A DNA stretch of 64,000 bases from Algorimicrobium hallyeonense. Its GTDB lineage: Bacteria > Bacteroidota > Bacteroidia > Flavobacteriales > Flavobacteriaceae. The stretch lies in NCBI RefSeq assembly GCF_042657385.1, contig NZ_JBHSLA010000001.1:496001-560000 (forward strand), given 5' to 3'. Under the pieces are notes generated by a model. It was not told where the DNA came from. It was given only the letters and a program-made list of their open reading frames with translations, and did not search any database. The translations under genes and the position numbers were made by a program. Below, piece by piece: positions 15,474-23,891 of this stretch; position 1 is the stretch's first letter; the number at the start of each line of letters is the position of its first letter.

Positions 15474-16490
15474 TTACTCCAAAACCGAATAATCACCGAT
15501 ACTTATTTTGCTGAATTCGCCATTAAAAGTTACATGATTTCCAATCATAGCTTCGTCTAAATTAGCATTTTTTATAGAGGTATGATTCTGAATTAAGCTA
15601 TTTTTAACGGTTGATGCTTCAATAGTACAATTATTTCCAATAGATACATTTGGGCCAATAGTAGAATCCTTAAGCACAACATTTTCACCAATAAAACAAG
15701 GTTGAATGATTTTAGAGTTTTGAATTTTTAAATCAGATGCTATTAATTCCTCGCCATCTTTTTCTAAAAATCCTAGCATGCGTGCGTTTGTTTCAACGGT
15801 AACAGCTTTATTTCCGCAGTCCATCCACTCCTCCACTTGACCTGTTTTAAAGACTTTTCCATCTGCCATCATACGTTTAATACCATCGTTAATTTGATAT
15901 TCGCCACCATTAACAATATTATTATCTAACACGAATTGCAAGGCTTCTTTTAAAACGCTGACTTCTTTAAAGTAGTATATGCCAATAACGGCTAAATCGC
16001 TCACAAAGAACTTTGGTTTTTCAACCAGTTCAACGATTTCTTTATTATCATTCAGTTTTACAACGCCAAAGGCTTCAGGTTTATCTACTTTTTTAACCCA
16101 AATAACCGAATCTGCTTCTTGATCTAGTTTAAAATCGGCACGAATTAAGGTATCAGCATAAGCAATAACGGTTGGTCCCGATAAGGAGTCTTTAGCACAC
16201 ATAATGGCATGACCTGTCCCTAACGGTTCATCTTGACGGTAAATAGATGCTTTGGCGCCTAAAGAGGCTGCTAAAGCTTTTAAACTACTTACAACATCAT
16301 CACCAAACCATGCAGCATCGCCTAATACAAAGGCAATTTCTTCAACGGGTTGATTTAAAACTTTTACAATATCTTTTACCAATCTGTGAACAATAGGTTC
16401 ACCAGCAACGGGTATTAATGGTTTTGGTACTGTTAAACTATGTGGCCGCAAACGAGAACCTCGTCCTGCCATGGGTACTATTATTTTCAT
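15474..16490 (-). CDS. Sugar-phosphate nucleotidyltransferase with left-handed beta-helix
   Basis: 338 residues. The N-terminal Rossmann-type domain starts MKIIVPMAGRGSRLRPHS with the nucleotide-binding GxGxRLxP motif and the Lys in VPKPLIPVAG; metal-binding Asp candidates are in AYADTLI and EEWMDCGNK. Residues about 245-338 are hexapeptide-type turns (IQNSKIIQPCFIGENVV, IGPNVSIGNNCTIEA). It makes an NDP-sugar from a sugar-1-phosphate and NTP; glucose-1-phosphate with dTTP or UTP is most common in this group, but the substrate cannot be fixed by eye. It lies in the dut-TPR operon rather than in the polysaccharide locus, so a housekeeping envelope role is more likely. Confidence 0.88.
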   Translation of the reverse strand: MKIIVPMAGRGSRLRPHSLTVPKPLIPVAGEPIVHRLVKDIVKVLNQPVEEIAFVLGDAAWFGDDVVSSLKALAASLGAKASIYRQDEPLGTGHAIMCAKDSLSGPTVIAYADTLIRADFKLDQEADSVIWVKKVDKPEAFGVVKLNDNKEIVELVEKPKFFVSDLAVIGIYYFKEVSVLKEALQFVLDNNIVNGGEYQINDGIKRMMADGKVFKTGQVEEWMDCGNKAVTVETNARMLGFLEKDGEELIASDLKIQNSKIIQPCFIGENVVLKDSTIGPNVSIGNNCTIEASTVKNSLIQNHTSIKNANLDEAMIGNHVTFNGEFSKISIGDYSVLE

Positions 16491-16533
16491 AATTAAGCCA
16501 CGCCTTGTACGTGGTATCTTTTTATGGTTACAC

Positions 16534-16838
16534 TTAATTTCTATAAGAATTATAGTTCAAATTCCAGTTGTCATTTAAATCTGGCCAACTTGGATTCATT
16601 TCTTTAATTAATTTTATTTTCCACTCTCTTTTCCATTTTTTGAATCGTTTTTCTCGTATTCCTACTTCACTTCCATTTTCAAACTCTTCAAAATAAAACA
16701 GTTTATCACAATTAAATCTTGCAGTAAACAATTTTAGATAATTTTTAATTTAAGCTCTTTTACGCTTTCTTCAATATTATCAACTATACCAATATACAAA
16801 ACACCATTTGGTTTGGTTGTGATGATGGAGACTGTCCA
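16534..16838 (-). pseudogene. Decayed GIY-YIG nuclease gene
   Basis: Two fragments in different frames. The 5' fragment (16838-16734) reads ITTKPNGVLYIGIVDNIEES, the YIG strand of a GIY-YIG domain, and stops at TAA. The 3' fragment (16731-16534), one frame over, reads FTARFNCDKLFYFEEFENGS, REKRFKKWKREWKI and INEMN-like KEMNPSWPDL, the usual C-terminal half. The His/Lys-rich turn between them is lost and no good start codon remains. The intact homologue at 10128-10418 belongs to the same superfamily but to another subgroup. It lies between dut and the nucleotidyltransferase gene, beside the hairpin repeat at 16864, and interrupts an otherwise tight operon. Confidence 0.75.
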
Positions 16839-16863
16839 ATTTTTTATAATTATCGAATAAGAG

Positions 16864-16883
16864 ATTCCTGCTTTCGCAAGAAT
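16864..16883. repeat. Dispersed hairpin repeat, copy 2
   Basis: ATTCCTGC, a TTTC loop, then GCAAGAAT, followed by TTTGTTA, where TTA is the complement of the dut stop codon. It matches the copy at 7791-7810 in stem, tail and position; one stem base differs. Confidence 0.65.
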
Positions 16884-16886
16884 TTG

Positions 16887-17321
16887 TTATTTCACTCCTG
16901 TACTCCCAAAACCACCTGACCCTCTATCGGTTTCAGATAGTTCATCAACGGTCATCCATTCGGCACGTTCGTGTTTGGCAATAACTAATTGCGCAATACG
17001 TTCGCCATTTTCTATGGTAAAATCTTCATTTGATAGGTTAACCAAAATAACACCAATTTCGCCTCTATAGTCGGCATCAATTGTTCCAGGCGCATTTAAA
17101 ACCGTAATTCCTTTTTTTGCAGCTAACCCACTTCGTGGTCTTACCTGCGCTTCAATACCAACTGGTAATTCTATAAAAAGGCCAGTGCCAACAATGCTTC
17201 GTTCTAAAGGCTTTAAAACTCTAGATTCTGATAAATTGGCTCGTAAATCCATTCCTGCTGATGCTATGGTTTCATAATGTGGTAAGGCGTGATTGGATTT
17301 GTTAATGATTTTAATTGTCAT
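16887..17321 (-). CDS. dut: dUTPase (deoxyuridine 5'-triphosphate nucleotidohydrolase)
   Basis: 144 residues. It hydrolyses dUTP to dUMP and pyrophosphate, which keeps uracil out of DNA and feeds dTMP synthesis. All five motifs of the trimeric family are visible in order: AGMDLRAN (I), RPRSGLAAKKG (II), GTIDADYRGEIGVILVN (III, with the catalytic Asp and the uracil-binding hairpin), ERIAQLVI (IV) and the flexible C-terminal arm RGSGGFGSTG (V). Length and order are standard. It begins one base after the flippase stop, so the two are co-transcribed. Its stop codon coincides with the end of a dispersed hairpin repeat. Confidence 0.97.
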   Translation of the reverse strand: MTIKIINKSNHALPHYETIASAGMDLRANLSESRVLKPLERSIVGTGLFIELPVGIEAQVRPRSGLAAKKGITVLNAPGTIDADYRGEIGVILVNLSNEDFTIENGERIAQLVIAKHERAEWMTVDELSETDRGSGGFGSTGVK

Positions 17322-17322
17322 A

Positions 17323-18750
17323 TTATGATTTTAATAATTGTTTGATATCTTTTCGTTCTGAGATATAAACGATTCCCAAAAATACTAAAACTAAAATGGT
17401 ACTGACGTAGTAATTCTCGTTAAATCTGAAATACGAAACTGCAGAAATAACTGTTGCCAAAACCAAATAACTACTGATTCTCATGATATCATAAGGAACT
17501 GGATAGTGCTTTTTCCCTATTTGATAGGAAATTATCATCATGCTTCCATAGGCTGCTAATGTTGCCCAAGCCGATGCCATAAACCCAATACGCGGAATCA
17601 TTATATAATTAAAAGCAATCGTTATTACAGCACCAATTAGTGAAAAATACATACCAAAACGTGTTTTATCAGTAAGCTTATACCAAATAGCTAAATTAAA
17701 ATAAATACCTAAACATAAGTTTGCTAAAAGCACGATGGGAACAATATCTATGGCTATCCAATAGGATGGATCACTAACTATAAGTTCTTTAAAGATATTG
17801 AGAAAAGCCACTGTAAACACAAACATTAAGCTACCACAAATAACAAAGTACTTCATGATTCTAGCATAGGTTTCCTTGGCGTTTAATTCTTTGGCGTGAT
17901 TAAAGAAAAAGGGTTCTGCTCCTAACCGGAATGCTTGAATAAAAATAGTCATGAATACGGCAATTTTATAACAACCACTGTAAGCACCATTTATAGATTT
18001 ACCAAGAAGTTCAGGCAGCAGCCATTTATCAAAATTCTCATTTATGACATATGCTAAACCGGCTACCATAATAGGCCAACCATAATTGAGCATTTGCTTG
18101 AAAATAGTTTTACTGAATTGTAGTTTTGTTTTAAAGAAATATGGTGCTAATAATAATAGTGTTGTAATACTTGCTAATAAGTTTGCAATAAAAATGTATT
18201 GAACTAAATCATCCTTATTATATCCTGGAAAATGGATATTAAATTTAGGAATTGCCCAAAGGAAAAAATAATTTAAAACTACATAAACGGCTATATTGGA
18301 TAGTTTAATAGCTGTAAACTTAATGGGTCTTCCTGTGGCTCTTAAATAGGCAAATGGTGCTACCACAAGTGCATCTAATACCAAAACACCAAGTAATAAA
18401 TTAAAATATGTTTGATTTAAATTTACCAAGTCTGCCAATGGTTCACTATAAACAATTACAGCAATTAAAAATATAACGGTTGTTACTGTTAAACTAATAA
18501 GTGTCGTAGAAAACACCTTATTTTTTTCGTTACTTAAATTGAAAAACCTGAAAAAAGCCGTTTCCATTCCGTATGTTAATAATACATTGAAAAAAGCGGC
18601 ATAAACATAAAAGGTTGTATTGTCAGAATAGCTAGAAGTAACTAGTTTACTGGTATGAAGTGGTACTAAAATAAAATTCATGAGTCTGGGCAGGACTGTT
18701 GCCAAACCATAAATAATTGTATCCTTAAAGAAGGTTTTTATAGTACCCAA
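17323..18750 (-). CDS. Polysaccharide flippase of the Wzx/MATE-like superfamily
   Basis: 475 residues with about 12-14 predicted transmembrane segments spread over the full length. The start FKDTIIYGLATVLPRLMNFI is the amphipathic helix plus TM1 pattern of Wzx/oligosaccharide flippases, followed by VPLHTSKL and, in TM-rich stretches, GWPIMVAGLAYVINENFDKW. Such proteins move lipid-linked glycans across the inner membrane. It heads the operon that contains dut, a nucleotidyltransferase and the TPR/DUF4292/EnvC-like genes, far from the second flippase at 48774-50030. It is therefore likely to serve a constitutive envelope glycan rather than the capsule. Confidence 0.87.
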   Translation of the reverse strand: MGTIKTFFKDTIIYGLATVLPRLMNFILVPLHTSKLVTSSYSDNTTFYVYAAFFNVLLTYGMETAFFRFFNLSNEKNKVFSTTLISLTVTTVIFLIAVIVYSEPLADLVNLNQTYFNLLLGVLVLDALVVAPFAYLRATGRPIKFTAIKLSNIAVYVVLNYFFLWAIPKFNIHFPGYNKDDLVQYIFIANLLASITTLLLLAPYFFKTKLQFSKTIFKQMLNYGWPIMVAGLAYVINENFDKWLLPELLGKSINGAYSGCYKIAVFMTIFIQAFRLGAEPFFFNHAKELNAKETYARIMKYFVICGSLMFVFTVAFLNIFKELIVSDPSYWIAIDIVPIVLLANLCLGIYFNLAIWYKLTDKTRFGMYFSLIGAVITIAFNYIMIPRIGFMASAWATLAAYGSMMIISYQIGKKHYPVPYDIMRISSYLVLATVISAVSYFRFNENYYVSTILVLVFLGIVYISERKDIKQLLKS

Positions 18751-18840
18751 GTTTCCATATTTGAAGTGCTAAATATAGGGTTTTAATATAGGACTTGCAA
18801 CGCATTCAGGATTCATCACTTCACGTGTTTTTTAAACGTA

Positions 18841-19320
18841 TTATAGTTCTTTTTTTATCATGTTAGGATATTCAAAATACTTAACCTCTCCATTTTCAAT
18901 ATACGTAATGACACATGTGTTCTCACCAAAATTAAACTGGTTATTGGGTAGCTGTATTGGGATATTGCCATATTCATCATTTTGGTTTTCACTCATAATC
19001 AAATCTGCTTCATCGGTTGATGATGTTTGAATACTAGCAAAATACCCTTTTTTACCGACTTGAATTTTAGCAATAAAACCCTTAAAGTAAATACGGCTTA
19101 AAGTTACTTGGTTCTTGTTTTCCGAAATTGTTATATAGATATGATAGCCTGAATCATTGCCATTAATATCTGAAATCCAAGGCTGAAACTGAACCGTTTC
19201 AACTACAAATGAAGCTTTATTTTGAAACACCAATTCCGTATTTGGAACTTTAGATTTTGAAACGGAGCAACCTATAGTAACAATGCCACATAAAAAAACA
19301 AATACAATAGGGTAGCGCAT
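18841..19320 (-). CDS. Small lipoprotein, unknown function
   Basis: 159 residues. The N-terminus MRYPIVFVFLCGIVTIGC ends in a good lipobox (TIGC), followed by SVSKSK. The mature domain is mostly short beta-strands (SFVVETVQFQPWI, HIYITISENKNQVTLS, CVITYIENGEVKYFEYP) and looks like one compact domain. I recognise no family. It is a single gene downstream of the ATP synthase operon terminator on the same strand and is likely transcribed on its own; no clear promoter was seen. Confidence 0.75.
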   Translation of the reverse strand: MRYPIVFVFLCGIVTIGCSVSKSKVPNTELVFQNKASFVVETVQFQPWISDINGNDSGYHIYITISENKNQVTLSRIYFKGFIAKIQVGKKGYFASIQTSSTDEADLIMSENQNDEYGNIPIQLPNNQFNFGENTCVITYIENGEVKYFEYPNMIKKEL

Positions 19321-19385
19321 GATTATTAATTTGATGTTATATTTTAATAATCAAATATATAAAATAAAAAATGGCACCATAAAAA

Positions 19386-19416
19386 AGACCTTTCCAGCTT
19401 TGAGTTGGAAAGGTCT
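19386..19416 (-). terminator. ATP synthase operon terminator
   Basis: AGACCTTTCCA pairs with TGGAAAGGTCT around a 9-base loop, and the minus strand continues with TTTTTT. It lies about 147 bases after the atpG stop, beyond the 54-base tandem repeats. Confidence 0.85.
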
Positions 19417-19455
19417 AATATAAAATTTAAAAAAATTAAGCGCTAAAAAGAATCT

Positions 19456-19584
19456 TAATTATTCAAGGCCTCTGCTTTTCTTGAAATTTGACTCTGCTAT
19501 CGCTTCGTCTAATTATTCAAGGCCTCTGCTTTTCTTGAAATTTGACTCTGCTATCGCTTCGTCTAATTATTCAAGGCCTCTGCT
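19456..19584. repeat. 54-base tandem repeat covering the atpG 3' end (2.4 copies)
   Basis: Copies start at 19456, 19510 and 19564, with an exact period of 54. The third is partial (21 bases) and is the last coding part of atpG itself. Each unit, read on the minus strand, carries the codons for EALNN; in the two inner units a TAG stop follows, and the outermost unit ends in TAA. The period is 18 codons, so each extra copy is in frame with atpG, but the stops prevent extension of the protein. The two full copies are identical as read, which indicates a recent duplication. Confidence 0.9.
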
Positions 19585-20423
19585 CCACCAACAATTTCTA
19601 AAATTTCATTAGTAATAGCAGCTTGACGGGCTTTGTTATATGTTAATTTTAATTGATCACGTAATTCGGTAGCGTTATCTGTTGCTTTATGCATAGCGGT
19701 CATACGCGCACCATGTTCTGAAGCAAAAGAATCTCTAATACCCTTATACAATTGTGTTTTTAAAGATTTTGGAATCAACTCTTCAACGATTTCAACTTTT
19801 GAAGGTTCAAAAATATACTCTAAGGTTACGTTGTCATCTTTTTCAATAGGTACAATTGGTAAAAATTGTTCCACCATGATTTCTTGAGTCGCTGCGTTTT
19901 TAAACTTGTTATAAACAATTTCAATTTTATCAAACTCTCCTTCAGTAAACATATCCATCAAACGTGTGGCCACATCGGCAACGTTATCAAACGTTAAATC
20001 GTCATATAATTCACTGTAATTACCAATAACAATCTGTTTTTTAGAAAACGCATCATTTGCCTTTTTCCCAATTGCTAAAACTGAAACGTTTTTACCAGCG
20101 TATACATTGGAAATCAAGTGTTGTGTTTGCTTTATAATATTAGAATTAAAAGCACCACACAAACCTCTGTTTGACGTAACTGATACAATAAGAACATTAT
20201 TTACTTCACGTTGCTCTGAAAATTTACTTCCAGAATCCGCATCTAAAGTTGCACTTAAATCTTGTAAAAGTTCCGTTAACTTATCTGCATAAGGACGCAT
20301 TGCCGTAATAGCATCTTGTGCCTTCTTTAATTTTGCAGCCGATACCATTTTCATGGCACTGGTAATCTGCATCGTGGAAGATACTGATGATATTCTGTTA
20401 CGTATTTCTTTTAAGTTTGCCAT
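19563..20423 (-). CDS. atpG: ATP synthase F1 gamma subunit
   Basis: 286 residues. This is the central rotor shaft of the F1 sector, coupling the c-ring to catalysis. The N-terminal helix begins MANLKEIRNRISSVSSTMQI followed by TSAMKMVSAAKLKKAQ, the family signature. The middle Rossmann-like domain has SNRGLCGAFNSNI. The C-terminal helix (RMTAMHKATDNATELRDQLK, then LTYNKARQAAITNEILEIVGG) forms the coiled coil that enters the alpha3beta3 hexamer. It ends EALNN and TAG. It is the last gene of the operon, and its last codons have been duplicated downstream as a 54-base tandem repeat. Confidence 0.97.
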   Translation of the reverse strand: MANLKEIRNRISSVSSTMQITSAMKMVSAAKLKKAQDAITAMRPYADKLTELLQDLSATLDADSGSKFSEQREVNNVLIVSVTSNRGLCGAFNSNIIKQTQHLISNVYAGKNVSVLAIGKKANDAFSKKQIVIGNYSELYDDLTFDNVADVATRLMDMFTEGEFDKIEIVYNKFKNAATQEIMVEQFLPIVPIEKDDNVTLEYIFEPSKVEIVEELIPKSLKTQLYKGIRDSFASEHGARMTAMHKATDNATELRDQLKLTYNKARQAAITNEILEIVGGAEALNN

Positions 20424-20438
20424 TTTTTCCGCTCCTAA

Positions 20439-20455
20439 CCTCTCAAATGGAGAGG
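20439..20455. repeat. Short hairpin in the atpA-atpG gap
   Basis: CCTCTC, AAATG, GAGAGG: one of two short inverted repeats in this 101-base gap. A similar TCTCTC / GAGAGA hairpin is at 33956-33973. Confidence 0.45.
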
Positions 20456-20487
20456 GATTGATTAGTTAAACTATATGATAATTTTCT

Positions 20488-20516
20488 AATCCTTCTCTTT
20501 AGTAAAGAGAAGGATT
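20488..20516. repeat. Perfect inverted repeat between atpA and atpG
   Basis: AATCCTTCTCTTT, AGT, AAAGAGAAGGATT: 13 perfect base pairs with a 3-base loop, 8 bases past the atpA stop. The minus-strand tail is not T-rich, so it is more likely to be a message-stabilising or attenuating element than a full terminator. Confidence 0.6.
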
Positions 20517-20524
20517 AAAATTTT

Positions 20525-22105
20525 TTACTTTCTATATTTCGCTGATAAATCTTTAGCTACTAATGTTAAGGTATCTGTAACTTCATCAGTTAATTTTCCA
20601 GCTTTTAAGGTTGCTAACACATCACTATGTTTTGCTCCCAAAAACTCTAAATAATCACGTTCAAATTCTTTTACTTTTTCAACAGGAACGTCTTTTAATA
20701 AGTTTTTAGATCCCGCATAAATAATAGCTACTTGATCTTCTACTTTAAACGGATCGTTTTGTGCTTGCTTTAAAATTTCAACGTTACGCTTACCTTTATT
20801 AATTACATTTAAAGTAACAGCATCTAAATCAGATCCAAATTTAGCAAACGCTTCTAATTCACGATATTGTGCTTGATCTAATTTTAAGGTACCAGATACT
20901 TTTTTCATGGATTTAATCTGTGCGTTACCACCAACACGCGATACAGAAATACCTACGTTAATTGCTGGACGAACACCAGAGTTAAATAAATCTCCATCTA
21001 AGAAGATTTGACCATCTGTAATAGAAATTACGTTTGTTGGAATATATGCTGAAACGTCTCCTGCTTGTGTTTCAATAATTGGCAATGCTGTTAAAGAACC
21101 ACCACCTTTTACCATAGGTTTTAACGTGTCTGGCAAATCGTTCATTTCTTTAGCAATATCATCATTATTAATGATTTTTGCCGAACGCTCTAATAATCTT
21201 GAGTGTAAGTAGAAAACGTCACCTGGATACGCCTCACGTCCTGGAGGACGACGTAATAATAACGATACCTCACGGTATGCTACAGCTTGTTTTGATAAAT
21301 CGTCAAACACAATTAAAGCGGGTCTACCAGTATCTCTAAAATACTCTCCAATAGAGGCTCCCGTAAATGGTGCATATACTTGCATGGCTGCAGGATCTGA
21401 TGCATTTGCAGCAACTATAGTGGTATAAGCTAAAGCACCTTTTTCTTCTAAGGTTTTAGCAATAAGTGCTACTGTTGAAGCTTTTTGACCTACAGCAACA
21501 TATATACAATATACAGGTTCACCTGCATCGTAAAATTCTTTTTGATTTAAGATAGCATCAATACAAACGGCTGTCTTACCTGTTTGTCTGTCACCAATAA
21601 CCAACTCACGTTGACCTCTACCAACTGGAATCATAGCATCAATTGCTTTAATTCCTGTTTGTAATGGTTCTGTTACTGGCTCTCTATAGATAACACCTGG
21701 TGCTTTACGCTCTAAAGGCATTTCATAAGTTTCACCTGTAATAGGTCCTTTTCCGTCAATAGGGTTTCCTAAAGTATCTACAACACGACCAACAATACCT
21801 TCACCTACCTTAATAGATGCGATACGTTCTGTACGTTTAACTGTAGAACCCTCTCTAACTCCTACTGAAGTTCCTAATAATACGATACCTACGTTATCTT
21901 CTTCAAGATTTAGTACAATACCTTCTAATCCACCTTCGAATTCTACTAATTCTCCGTATTGTGCATTTGAAAGTCCGTAAGCACGTACAATACCATCACC
22001 TACCGTTAATACAGTTCCTACTTCGTCTAATGATGCACCTGCATCAAAATTAGAAAGTTGTTGTTTTAAGATTGCTGATATTTCAGCTGGTTTTACTTCT
22101 GCCAT
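20525..22105 (-). CDS. atpA: ATP synthase F1 alpha subunit
   Basis: 526 residues. It is the non-catalytic nucleotide-binding subunit of F1. The N-terminal beta-barrel (about 25-95) contains VGTVLTVGDGIVRAYGLSN. The nucleotide-binding domain holds the Walker A motif GDRQTGKT, the stretch YVAVGQKASTVA, the Walker B ALIVFDDLSKQAVAYR and the alpha signature PAINVGISVSRVGG. The C-terminal helical bundle ends LSAKYRK. Length is normal for Bacteroidota. It lies downstream of the inserted secreted-protein gene and upstream of atpG, with hairpins in the following gap. The partner beta subunit (atpD) is not in this window. Confidence 0.98.
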   Translation of the reverse strand: MAEVKPAEISAILKQQLSNFDAGASLDEVGTVLTVGDGIVRAYGLSNAQYGELVEFEGGLEGIVLNLEEDNVGIVLLGTSVGVREGSTVKRTERIASIKVGEGIVGRVVDTLGNPIDGKGPITGETYEMPLERKAPGVIYREPVTEPLQTGIKAIDAMIPVGRGQRELVIGDRQTGKTAVCIDAILNQKEFYDAGEPVYCIYVAVGQKASTVALIAKTLEEKGALAYTTIVAANASDPAAMQVYAPFTGASIGEYFRDTGRPALIVFDDLSKQAVAYREVSLLLRRPPGREAYPGDVFYLHSRLLERSAKIINNDDIAKEMNDLPDTLKPMVKGGGSLTALPIIETQAGDVSAYIPTNVISITDGQIFLDGDLFNSGVRPAINVGISVSRVGGNAQIKSMKKVSGTLKLDQAQYRELEAFAKFGSDLDAVTLNVINKGKRNVEILKQAQNDPFKVEDQVAIIYAGSKNLLKDVPVEKVKEFERDYLEFLGAKHSDVLATLKAGKLTDEVTDTLTLVAKDLSAKYRK

Positions 22106-22168
22106 CTTTATTTAGATATTAGACGTTAGATTGTTAAGGTGTTGCCACCTATTCCAACGCTGCTTAAT

Positions 22169-22681
22169 TTAATTTCCTATTTTAATATTTATTCCCGAGC
22201 CACTATTAATTGACTCTTCCTTAATTATCACTGTATTTGTTGATGCATTTAATCTATCCGAATATGGTGTTCCATATTTTTCTACTAAACGCTTTACTCT
22301 TTCTGAATTTAAAGAACCATCCTCATTCACCACATTTCCTTTGTAAATATCTGAAATGATATTTTTTTGTGTTCTTTTCCCGATTTCGTATTTCTTATCC
22401 TCTCCTAAGAATATAACTTCAACATAAACTAATTTTCCATTTGGATTAGAAGCAGTAACTGGTTCTGCCCCGTTTATATAAATCGTTTTTAAAAAAATTA
22501 TCTCTTCTTCATTTTTATTATACAAAGAACAAACCGCATCAAAAGTTCCACAATCAACATAGGTTAACCAAGCAACTTTATCAATTAAAACTTCTCCGTT
22601 TTTTAACTTGACCTTTTGAGCATTCGCACTGAAGCCCATAAAGATACATGATAAAAATAGAATTGTTTTAATAGCTTTCAT
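22169..22681 (-). CDS. Secreted protein of unknown function inside the ATP synthase operon
   Basis: 170 residues. A clear Sec signal peptide comes first (MKAIKTILFLSCIFMGFSANAQ, cleavage after residue 21-22). The mature part begins KVKLKNGEVLIDKVAW and contains two Cys (DCGTFDAVC), a stretch KKYEIGKRTQKNIISDIYKG and a Ser/Asn-rich end with INIKIGN. I recognise no family. The start is 5 bases after the atpH stop, and atpA begins 63 bases after its end, so it is embedded in the operon and must share its transcript. No F-type ATP synthase subunit is known with this shape. It is probably an inserted cargo gene rather than a subunit; a role in the complex cannot be excluded. Confidence 0.75.
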   Translation of the reverse strand: MKAIKTILFLSCIFMGFSANAQKVKLKNGEVLIDKVAWLTYVDCGTFDAVCSLYNKNEEEIIFLKTIYINGAEPVTASNPNGKLVYVEVIFLGEDKKYEIGKRTQKNIISDIYKGNVVNEDGSLNSERVKRLVEKYGTPYSDRLNASTNTVIIKEESINSGSGINIKIGN

Positions 22682-22686
22682 CAGTT

Positions 22687-23223
22687 TTAGTTAATGGTAA
22701 ATTCTCTTTTTAATTTATTCAATTTGCTTGCCACACTTGCATTGTATTGCACATCGCCAACACGTAAAATAAAACCACCTAAAATGCTTTCATCTACTAT
22801 ATTTTTAACCGTTACAGCTTTGTTAGATAATTCTTTAATTTTAGCTAAGACTTTTAATTCAATATCTTCAGTAATTGGCACTGCCGTTGTTACAGTTGCA
22901 GACTCTTTATTGTTTTGAATATCGAATAAATCTGTATACTTATTAGCTACAGCTTCAATTAAATCTAAACGCTTGTTAGCATCTAATACTTTAAAAAGCT
23001 CCTGCGTAATTGTATTTACTTGTGGAAATACCTGAGATAAGATTGCTTTCTTATCATCAGATTTAACAACGGCATTTCTAATAACCTCATCCAGATTTTG
23101 ATTATCCTTAATAGTTTTAGAAATTAAAACCATATCCGCATTAATAGCATCAGCCACCTGTTTTTCAGTTGCTAAACTTAATACTGCTTTTGCGTAACGT
23201 ATTGCTGCTCTTGTTCCTGCCAT
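22687..23223 (-). CDS. atpH: ATP synthase delta subunit
   Basis: 178 residues from ATG at 23223; a GTG reading four codons earlier exists but is unlikely. This is the stator subunit on top of F1 that links it to the b-subunit stalk. The N-terminal helical domain starts MAGTRAAIRYAKAVLSLATE, typical of OSCP/delta (AxRYAxAL). The C-terminal part shows the family's VTTAVPITEDIELKVLAKI, then SILGGFILRVGDVQYNASV and the end SKLNKLKREFTIN. It lies between atpF and the unusual secreted-protein gene. Confidence 0.95.
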   Translation of the reverse strand: MAGTRAAIRYAKAVLSLATEKQVADAINADMVLISKTIKDNQNLDEVIRNAVVKSDDKKAILSQVFPQVNTITQELFKVLDANKRLDLIEAVANKYTDLFDIQNNKESATVTTAVPITEDIELKVLAKIKELSNKAVTVKNIVDESILGGFILRVGDVQYNASVASKLNKLKREFTIN

Positions 23224-23298
23224 TTTAATGCCCACAACGTGGGTTACTTTTAATTATACTTATCTAACCAAACACACAAATTTTGCGTGGTGTACCAA

Positions 23299-23799
23299 TT
23301 AGTTTAATGTTGCTTCACCTAACATAGACTCAACCAATTTCATTTGCTTGTCTTTGTTAGATAATTCTTCACGAACCACTTTTTCCGCGATTTCAATGGA
23401 TAAAGTTGCCACTTGCATTTTTAATTCCGCAATGGCTGCTTTCTTTTCATTTTCAATAGCTTCCTGTGCACTTACAACTAGCTTGTTTGCTTCTGTTTGA
23501 GCTTCAGTTTTCGCGTCTTCAATCATTTTTGATTTCATTTCACGCGCTTCTTTAAGCATCATTTCACGCTCTAAACGTGCTTCTTGCAATAATTTTTCAT
23601 TATTAGCTTGAAGATTTTGCATTTCAAGTTTTGCATTTTCCGCAGATTCTAAAGCTGTTTGGATGCCGTCCTCTCTCGTTTGAAGAGCGTCTAGAATTGG
23701 CTTCCAAGCAAATTTTCTCATTAATAAAATTAGTATTAATAAGATTAGGGCTTGCATAAAAAATAAGCCTACTGAAAAATCATTTAATAAAGATTCCAT
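23299..23799 (-). CDS. atpF: ATP synthase F0 b subunit
   Basis: 166 residues. One N-terminal transmembrane helix (about 7-27, FFMQALILLILILLMRKFAW) is followed by WKPILDALQTREDGI, the family hinge. A long charged helix forms the peripheral stalk (EREMMLKEAREMKSKMIEDA), and the C-terminus binds delta (VATLSIEIAEKVVREEL). The order in the operon, between atpE and atpH, is standard. It has no sign of b/delta fusion. Confidence 0.96.
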   Translation of the reverse strand: MESLLNDFSVGLFFMQALILLILILLMRKFAWKPILDALQTREDGIQTALESAENAKLEMQNLQANNEKLLQEARLEREMMLKEAREMKSKMIEDAKTEAQTEANKLVVSAQEAIENEKKAAIAELKMQVATLSIEIAEKVVREELSNKDKQMKLVESMLGEATLN

Positions 23800-23891
23800 A
23801 CTATATAGATTACTTAAATTCGCTTTTGTTTAATTTAAAACAGTTTCTGCAACCAACCGTTGCAGAAACTTGTTTTTTACTTTTTAGGAAA

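Noticed and set aside
19456..19584. Possible CRISPR array at the tandem repeat
   Set aside because: There are no spacers: the units are directly contiguous, and the third is the end of atpG itself.
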